Of a DNA stretch of 10,757 bases, positions 1 to 3,811 are shown piece after piece. The stretch is from JBQTHP01 sp052389755 (lineage in GTDB: Bacteria; Pseudomonadota; Gammaproteobacteria; Steroidobacterales; Steroidobacteraceae): the NCBI GenBank assembly GCA_052389755.1, contig JBQTHP010000189.1:1-10757 (forward strand), given 5' to 3'. A model generated the notes under the pieces. It worked only from the letters and a program-made list of their open reading frames with translations, was not told the origin of the DNA and made no database searches. Both the position numbers and the translations under genes were made by a program. The number at the start of each line of letters is the position of its first letter. Positions within the stretch are counted from its first letter, which is position 1.

Positions 1-1
1 T

Positions 2-73
2 GCGCTCGCGGCACCCATCGGGCTGACCCTGTTGCTGGCGCCCTTGACGCTCTGGCTGTACAGAAGACGGTGA
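2..73 (+). CDS. C-terminal end of a membrane protein (partial)
   Basis: An open frame enters from the left edge and stops at TGA 71-73. Its 23 visible residues are a hydrophobic run rich in Leu and Ala, ending in Tyr-Arg-Arg-Arg. This is the usual look of a last transmembrane helix with a positively charged cytoplasmic tail. The family cannot be told from so little. The call rests only on composition, and the other frames across this stretch are not hydrophobic. Confidence 0.45.
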   Translation, partial: ALAAPIGLTLLLAPLTLWLYRRR

Positions 74-116
74 CCGGCGACGGAACGCTTTGAATCAGCC
101 CACGCACCGCTGTAAA

Positions 117-236
117 GCGAGCCAGGCCGTGGTGACGCCGAGAACGCCGATACCGGGTATGGGCGCCTACGCGCGGGTGAAGGATACCGAAGGGAACGTC
201 ATCGGCCTGTTCGAAAGCGCTCAGCAGTCGAGCTGA
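117..236 (+). pseudogene. C-terminal remnant of a VOC (glyoxalase/PhnB-like) protein
   Basis: The frame ending at TGA 234-236 encodes TPIPGMGAYARVKDTEGNV followed by IGLFES. This is the strongly conserved last strand of the vicinal-oxygen-chelate superfamily, whose members typically end in PIPGxGxxAxxxDxEGNxxGL. The Glu of DTEGN is the usual C-terminal metal-ligand position. Only about 40 residues remain of a domain that normally has about 120. The frame stays open back to the end of the preceding gene but shows no VOC-like sequence before about 117, and it has no start codon with a ribosome site. I read it as the tail of a deleted gene. Family assignment is from motif memory. Confidence 0.6.
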
Positions 237-290
237 CCGCAGCCGCATCCGGGCTCCGCTTCTGTCGCGGAACGGTGGCGCTGTCCTGCG

Positions 291-322
291 TTGACAATCG
301 AACGGCTCGGGAGCGCTAAACT
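291..322 (+). promoter_or_regulatory. Possible sigma70-type promoter of the GST gene
   Basis: A perfect TTGACA (291-296) lies upstream of TAAACT (317-322), which matches four of six positions of TATAAT. The 20-base spacer is longer than the ideal 17, so this would be a weak or activator-dependent promoter. The -10 region overlaps an inverted repeat, GCTAA (315-319) and TTAGC (330-334), that could be an operator. Confidence 0.3.
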
Positions 323-354
323 GTTGCGGTTAGCCGTCTACCCGCGAGGCGCCC

Positions 355-1125
355 ATGCTGACACTCTACGAGAACGCCTTCAGTCCATTCGCTCGCAAAG
401 TGCGGATGGCACTCGAGCACAGGGGCTTGGACTTCGAAGCCATCGACGGCCTGCGAACGGATAGCCAGGCGGCACTCGCAAAGGTCAACGCGCGCAGGGA
501 AGTGCCCGTGCTCGTGGACGGCGACATCACCGTCATCAATTCCTCGCACATCCTCCAGTACCTGGAAGAGGCCTACCCGCAGAACCCGCTGCTGCCGACC
601 TCGCTCGCCGCACGCGTGCGCGCGCGGCACTGGGAGCGCATCTCGGACACGCTGCTGGATGGCATACTTCTTTCTGTCTCAATTTGGCTGTGGGCCGAAC
701 GCGCGGACAAGCGGCCGCCGACGATGGAAGAGCGCGCGCGCTCGGACCTCGACTCGATCTACGCCGCGCTCGAGAAGGAGCTCGCCGCGGCCGGGGACTT
801 CATCGTCGGCTCGCTGTCGATCGCCGACCTCGCGCTCTTTCCGCACCTGCGCTCGGTCAAGTCGCTGGGCTTCCCCATCGATCGGGCAAAGTATCCGTTG
901 CTCACGCAGTGGCTCGATCGCATGGAATCGCTGCCCATCGGCCGCGACGACGTGAAGCGTCTGAAGGCGTTCTTCGCGAACATCCAGGCGCAGCGCTTCG
1001 AGCGCCGCAAGATCTTCTGGCGCGGCGATCGCATCGAGTGGTTGCTCGCGGCGGGCCTGCACGAGTGGTTCGCGCAGGAGATCCGCGAGGGCAGGGTGCT
1101 CTGGCCGCCGACGCGACTCGCCTGA
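355..1125 (+). CDS. Glutathione S-transferase family protein
   Basis: This 256-residue protein has the two-domain GST layout. The N-terminal thioredoxin-like domain (about 1-75) opens with a beta strand and carries Ser10 in the SPFARKVR motif, the position of the catalytic Ser/Cys in many bacterial GSTs. It also has the cis-proline motif VPVLVDG (Pro51). The glutathione-binding pair usually written Glu-Ser is Asn62-Ser63 here. The all-helical C-terminal domain (about 85-205) contains the GSLSIADLALFPHL segment with the conserved N-capping Asp158. About 50 extra residues after 205, rich in Trp and Arg, exceed the usual length. The ATG has GAGG six bases upstream. It probably conjugates or reduces electrophiles with glutathione in the cytoplasm; the substrate is unknown. 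It stands alone, with no operon partner. Confidence 0.9.
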   Translation: MLTLYENAFSPFARKVRMALEHRGLDFEAIDGLRTDSQAALAKVNARREVPVLVDGDITVINSSHILQYLEEAYPQNPLLPTSLAARVRARHWERISDTLLDGILLSVSIWLWAERADKRPPTMEERARSDLDSIYAALEKELAAAGDFIVGSLSIADLALFPHLRSVKSLGFPIDRAKYPLLTQWLDRMESLPIGRDDVKRLKAFFANIQAQRFERRKIFWRGDRIEWLLAAGLHEWFAQEIREGRVLWPPTRLA

Positions 1126-1132
1126 GCAGAAG

Positions 1133-1147
1133 CAGTACGCCGTACTG
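1133..1147. repeat. 15-bp perfect palindrome after the GST gene
   Basis: CAGTACG and CGTACTG flank a single central C, just after the GST stop codon. No T-run follows, so it is not a classical terminator. A protein-binding site is possible, but nothing else supports it. Confidence 0.4.
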
Positions 1148-1186
1148 GCTCGTGGGTCGATCGGCCGCCAGCCTCCTGCGCCGCGA

Positions 1187-1206
1187 ATAAGTAACGGATT
1201 ACTTAT
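1187..1206. promoter_or_regulatory. Inverted repeat upstream of mntA, candidate operator
   Basis: ATAAGTAA (1187-1194) and TTACTTAT (1199-1206) form a perfect 8-bp inverted repeat around a CGGA spacer. It lies 56 bases before the mntA start and is strikingly AT-rich against the GC-rich surroundings. Toxin-antitoxin operons are commonly autoregulated through such sites. The location fits, but which protein binds is inference. No clean -35/-10 pair could be fixed around it. Confidence 0.45.
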
Positions 1207-1262
1207 CAGCCGCCTGCTTGTGCCAGAATCCCGGCGCAGACAGGCGCGGATCGAGCAAGTCA

Positions 1263-1556
1263 ATGAATAGGCAGCAGGTTTTGTCAGTTATCGGCGGCCG
1301 GAGCGCTGAGATCCGCCAGCGCTTCGGCGTAAGTCGCCTGTCCGTGTTCGGCTCGGCCGCGCGCGACGAGATGCGCGATGACAGTGACATCGACATTCTC
1401 GTGGCGTTCTCGCGACCTGCGACACTCGATGCGTACATGGATCTGAAGTTCTTCCTCGAATCGCTTCTGGGGACGTCTGTCGACCTGATCACCGAGAAGG
1501 GCCTGCGAAAGGAAATTCGCGGGATAGTTGAGAAGGAAGCAGTGCGTGTCGCGTGA
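1263..1556 (+). CDS. mntA: MntA-type nucleotidyltransferase antitoxin
   Basis: This 97-residue minimal nucleotidyltransferase carries the signature GSX10DXD: Gly30-Ser31, then Asp42-Ile43-Asp44. A third acidic residue, Asp74, sits in the VDLI strand. In characterised MntA/HepT pairs this enzyme neutralises the HEPN toxin by AMPylating a Tyr near its active site, using ATP. The complete motif suggests an active enzyme. ATG 1263 is chosen because the frame upstream gives no family-like sequence. The gene overlaps hepT by 11 bases, so the two are translated together. The length is normal and no damage is seen. Confidence 0.88.
   Translation: MNRQQVLSVIGGRSAEIRQRFGVSRLSVFGSAARDEMRDDSDIDILVAFSRPATLDAYMDLKFFLESLLGTSVDLITEKGLRKEIRGIVEKEAVRVA
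1532..1539 (+). promoter_or_regulatory. Ribosome binding site that fixes the hepT start
   Basis: GAAGGAAG inside the end of mntA lies six bases before GTG 1546. It supports this GTG over the upstream TTG (1528) and the downstream ATG (1564). Confidence 0.6.
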
Positions 1557-1887
1557 ATGGCGCATGTTTCTGGGAGACATGCGGGAAGCGTGCGATCGGA
1601 TTCTTGCGTACTCGGATGAGCTGGGCCGAGACACCTTCGATCATCACGGAATCGCATACGATGCGATCGTGCGGAACATTGAGCTGCCTGGCGAGGCTGC
1701 TCGCCACGTTCCAGCGGAAGTCCGCGGGCGCTGCGCGGAGATCGAATGGACGAAGATTGTCGCGCTTCGCAATATTCTCGTGCACGGCTATTTCGGAATC
1801 GACGACGACATCCTCTGGGATGTCGTCCAGAATCGTGTCCCGCAGCTGCGTTCCGCGATACAAGAGCTCGAAGATTCGATCCGCTGA
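1546..1887 (+). CDS. hepT: HepT-like HEPN toxin (DUF86 family)
   Basis: This 113-residue, all-helical protein starts MSREWR, as HepT proteins commonly do. It carries the HEPN motif RX4HXY as RNILVHGY, with Arg75, His80 and Tyr82. Arg and His form the RNase or RNA-cleaving site of HEPN toxins; Tyr is the residue modified by the MntA partner in studied systems. The GTG start is chosen from a strong GAAGGAAG six bases upstream and from the family N-terminus. The 11-base overlap with mntA means the antitoxin is made first and translation is coupled. The protein appears full length and intact, and its expected target is cellular RNA. Which chemistry this copy uses is inferred from the family. Confidence 0.88.
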   Translation: MSREWRMFLGDMREACDRILAYSDELGRDTFDHHGIAYDAIVRNIELPGEAARHVPAEVRGRCAEIEWTKIVALRNILVHGYFGIDDDILWDVVQNRVPQLRSAIQELEDSIR

Positions 1888-1953
1888 AGATCCAGCCGCC
1901 ACGCATCGACATTTTCAGCGCGAGACTCGCGACCGCCCATGAAACGAAGAGTC

Positions 1954-2075
1954 ATGAAGGATAAGCGTCGCCTCGGTCCCGATGAAATGCGTGCTGAATA
2001 CAACTTCGATTATTCGAAGGGCGTTCGCGGCAAATACTACCGGCGCCTCATTCAGGAGGGTTCGAGCGTAGGCGA
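1954..2075 (+). pseudogene. N-terminal remnant of a small antitoxin-like protein
   Basis: From ATG 1954 (GAAGAG just upstream) the frame encodes a basic start, then EYNFDYSKGVRGKYYRRL and QEGSSV. This resembles small bacterial proteins that begin with an acidic Tyr-Asp-Phe and GVRGKY motif and often sit in toxin-antitoxin loci. Those usually run to about 70-90 residues with a helical C-terminus. Here the recognisable part ends at about 2072. The frame then stays open by chance to 2379 through sequence that is really antisense to a serine hydrolase remnant. If translated, it would give a 141-residue chimera from ATG 1954. The family is remembered only loosely, and no function is assigned. An ATG at 1939 is an alternative start without a ribosome site. 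Confidence 0.5.
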
Positions 2076-2340
2076 ACGCACGTCCGCCATCCTCGATGAG
2101 CAGCATCGCCGCAAAACCCGTCACGGGCTTCGTCATCGAGTAGATGCGCCGCAGGCTGTTCTCATCTACGGGCACACGCGAGCCGAGTGCAAGCGTGCCG
2201 GAGGTCAGCCAGGCGAGCGGTTCGTCGTGGTACGAAATCGCCGCGAGCGCGCCGGGCAACCCGCGTTGCGTGACATAAAGATCGAGCAGCGCCCGCAGCG
2301 ATCGCGAGGAATCGGCGGCGGCCTGCGTTCGGCATGCCAC
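2076..2340 (-). pseudogene. N-terminal remnant of a beta-lactamase-family serine hydrolase
   Basis: Read from GTG 2340, the protein has LRALLDLYVTQRGLPGALAA, then a strand pair, then IYSMTKPVTGFAAMLLIEDG. SMTK is the SxxK motif bearing the nucleophilic Ser and general-base Lys of class C beta-lactamase-like esterases and penicillin-binding proteins. These normally have 350-450 residues. Here the similarity stops right after IEDGG (about 2078), and the rest of the frame is antisense to the neighbouring antitoxin-like remnant. The YxN and third motifs are missing, so it cannot work. The exact junction could lie anywhere between about 2066 and 2085. Confidence 0.65.
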
Positions 2341-2397
2341 TATGCTATGCGGCGCGGCGCACGGGTTCCACAGGCGTGACGAGCACGAACGTCGTTA

Positions 2398-2499
2398 ACC
2401 GGGCACGATGTGGTGGTGCACTCGCCGGAGTATCAACATGCTGACGATCAAGGGCGGATCGTCAGCCTGTTGAGGAGATGGCAACTATTCGTGCCCGGT
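2398..2499. repeat. Nested palindrome at the 3' end of vapC
   Basis: Two sets of arms share nearly one centre. The outer arms are perfect over 11 bp (ACCGGGCACGA at 2398-2408, its complement at 2489-2499). The inner arms (2433-2449 and 2457-2473) pair over 17 positions with one mismatch, closing a seven-base loop AAGGGCG. The vapC stop codon lies inside the right inner arm, and the outer right arm is inside vapC coding sequence. No T-tract follows on either strand. It may act as an RNA-stabilising or terminating hairpin at the end of the vapBC transcript. Confidence 0.5.
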
Positions 2500-2866
2500 G
2501 ACCATGCGATCGGCCGAGCTTCGCGTCGCAGGTGAGCAGTGGGGCGCCGAGGGCTTCGGCGAGCGCGACATACGCGGCGTCATATGCACTCACCGCATCG
2601 CGCAGTTGCCAGATGCGTGCTAGCAATGGCTGATGCGGATACCGCTCGATGACGAATGCGTGATGGTCGTCGAGCGCCTGTTGCGCACGTGCCGGCGTGA
2701 TCTCCTCGAGCTGGACGAGGCGCCGCAATGCCTGCGCTACTTCGATGTCCAGCAGGTGAGGAGCGTGCAGCCGCTCGGCCGGGGCAAGTGCCCGCGCTGC
2801 AACGTCCTCCGCGAGATCGGTACCGAGAACCAGCTCGAGCAACGCCGAAGCGTCGATCACGATCAA
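2462..2866 (-). CDS. vapC: VapC-type PIN-domain ribonuclease toxin
   Basis: This 134-residue PIN-domain protein has all four expected acidic residues: Asp5 in VIDASALLE, Glu42 in DIEVAQALRR, Asp96 in SAYDAAYVALAE and Asp114 in TCDAKL. They hold the Mg ion of the RNase site; VapC toxins cleave tRNA or rRNA. TTG 2866 is chosen because it gives the canonical N-terminus MIVIDASALLE and overlaps the antitoxin stop as TTGA. GTG 2860 would remove two residues of the first strand. The protein seems intact, so inhibition must come from the upstream VapB-like partner. The 3' end lies in a strong palindrome. Confidence 0.88.
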   Translation of the reverse strand: MIVIDASALLELVLGTDLAEDVAARALAPAERLHAPHLLDIEVAQALRRLVQLEEITPARAQQALDDHHAFVIERYPHQPLLARIWQLRDAVSAYDAAYVALAEALGAPLLTCDAKLGRSHGHRARIVAISSTG

Positions 2867-3093
2867 CGCTGGTCGCGCTCCGTACGCACGATCTCCGTAG
2901 GCGAAGTCTTGCCGCGATAGGGTTCGCGCTGTCGCAGACGCTCGCGCATCTCTTCAGGTGTCGGCTGCTCGGCAATCTTGCGCACTTCGCGAATCAGATA
3001 GTCGGACAGCGGCAGCCCCGACATCGCCGCACGCGCCTTCAGTTGCCGGTGCAAGGCATCGGGTACGTGGCGCAGCTGGATCATCTTCGACAT
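2863..3093 (-). CDS. vapB: FitA/VapB-type ribbon-helix-helix antitoxin
   Basis: This 76-residue protein has an N-terminal ribbon-helix-helix fold. The strand MIQLRHVPDALHRQL is followed by helices over LKARAAMSGLPLSDYLIREV. The charged C-terminal tail (PTPEEMRERLRQREP and on) is the part that normally wraps the PIN toxin. ATG 3093 is chosen because upstream residues in the same frame are unlike the family and lie over the promoter. Its own -10 box is so close that the transcript would begin about at the ATG, giving a leaderless message. The stop overlaps the vapC start by four bases. The dimer probably represses its own promoter, where palindromic sites are visible. Confidence 0.88.
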   Translation of the reverse strand: MSKMIQLRHVPDALHRQLKARAAMSGLPLSDYLIREVRKIAEQPTPEEMRERLRQREPYRGKTSPTEIVRTERDQR

Positions 3094-3100
3094 GTTCTGG

Positions 3101-3129
3101 ATGCTATTCACATGTGCAACACATGTCAA
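3101..3129 (-). promoter_or_regulatory. vapBC promoter with near-leaderless start
   Basis: On the minus strand a perfect TTGACA (3124-3129) and TAGCAT (3101-3106, four of six matches to TATAAT) are separated by exactly 17 bases. The predicted start of transcription, about seven bases past the -10 box, falls at about 3094, next to the vapB ATG at 3093. ACATGT palindromes lie inside the spacer and over the -35 box. Confidence 0.6.
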
Positions 3130-3167
3130 GGCCCACTTCTCTGGGCCCTGTCACTGACTCACATGTG
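3109..3167. promoter_or_regulatory. Three ACATGT palindromes, candidate VapBC operator
   Basis: CACATGTG at 3109-3116, ACATGT at 3121-3126 and CACATGTG at 3160-3167 share one core. The first two centres are 11 bp apart, one helical turn, and cover the promoter spacer and -35 box. Ribbon-helix-helix antitoxins bind such short palindromes in pairs. That VapB binds here is inference from the position. Confidence 0.45.
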
Positions 3168-3171
3168 GCCT

Positions 3172-3191
3172 TCTGTCAACGCATTGACAGA
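3172..3191. repeat. 8-bp inverted repeat containing TTGACA
   Basis: TCTGTCAA (3172-3179) and TTGACAGA (3184-3191) surround CGCA. The repeat is perfect and sits at the 5' limit of the hydrolase remnant. No matching -10 box is found at proper spacing on the plus strand. It may belong to the vapBC control region or mark an old junction. Confidence 0.35.
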
Positions 3192-3688
3192 TTCCGCTGC
3201 GCGTACCGCCGCGACGCGGTTCCCTGGGTTGCAGGAGATCGTCATCGCTGGACACTCCGGCGGGGGCCAGTTCACCCAACGTTACGCGGCAACCAGCCGC
3301 ATCGAGGAAAGCTTCCTCTCGAACCCAAACGCGTACATGTACCTGAACCAGTGGCGGCGTTCGGCGACGACGGGGATGTTCGTCATTCCGACGACTTGCT
3401 CCGGCTACAACCAGTACAAGTTTGGTCTCGAGGATCGGAACCAGTACGCCTCACAGGTGACGGAGGCCGAAATCCTCGCGCAGTTCCCGCGCAGGAAGGT
3501 CGTGTACCTCCTGGGCGATGCCGATATCGATGTGACCGATGAGAACCTGGGGGACGGCTGCCAGTACGATCTTCAGGGGCCGCAACGTTTCGCGCAACCA
3601 TCACCGCCGCCTGATCGTTCCGGGTGTCGGTCACGAACGGTTCCAAATGTACGGCTCGATGCAAGCGGCACTCGCGATGTTCTTCTGA
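3175..3688 (+). pseudogene. Alpha/beta-hydrolase, 5'-truncated and frameshifted
   Basis: One frame (to about 3592) encodes TRFPGLQEIVIAGHSGGGQF and downstream segments such as YAATSRIEESF, NAYMYLNQWR and RRKVVYLLGDADIDVT. GHSGGG is the nucleophile elbow (Ser codon 3256-3258) and LLGDAD is a good place for the acidic residue. The C-terminal part continues in the next frame from about 3596: NHHRRLIVPGVGHERFQMYG and on to TGA 3686-3688, with GVGH as the likely catalytic His. Related proteins have some 15-20 residues between these parts, so a small deletion probably caused the shift. The first half of the gene, about 100 or more residues, is absent before about 3175. No product could fold normally. 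The open frame running on from 2728 is accidental. Confidence 0.75.
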
Positions 3689-3710
3689 TCATCGAGCTCT
3701 GTGCGGCAGA

Positions 3711-3738
3711 CGACCGAATGCGACGATGCATCCGGTCG
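3711..3738 (+). terminator. Hairpin after the hydrolase pseudogene
   Basis: CGACCGAATGC (3711-3721) pairs with GCATCCGGTCG (3728-3738), 11 bp with one mismatch and a six-base loop, 22 bases after the pseudogene stop. A U-tract is missing, so it is at best a weak intrinsic terminator. Confidence 0.35.
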
Positions 3739-3787
3739 CCTGCCGGCTTTAGCGGGCCGACGCTTCTCTTATATATGTCCGGCGGCC

Positions 3788-3803
3788 TGTCCGGCTGCGG
3801 ACA
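3788..3803 (-). terminator. Small hairpin after the TonB receptor gene
   Basis: TGTCCG (3788-3793) and CGGACA (3798-3803) pair over a GCTG loop, nine bases past the receptor stop on the minus strand. There is no U-tract, so its role is uncertain. TGTCCGGC also occurs as a direct repeat at 3776 and 3788. Confidence 0.3.
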
Positions 3804-3811
3804 AACTCCGA

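Noticed and set aside
2398..2499. Integron attC site
   Set aside because: The bulged palindrome and length are similar, but the ends do not match RYYYAAC and GTTRRRY, and no integrase or cassette array is present.
2395..2520. Possible short protein remnant on the plus strand starting LTGHDVVVHSPEYQ
   Set aside because: It reads rather like protein, but I recognise no family and it overlaps the palindrome and vapC, so it is not called.
3765..3780. Promoter around TTATATAT
   Set aside because: No -35 box at 16-18 bases on either strand and no downstream gene in either direction.
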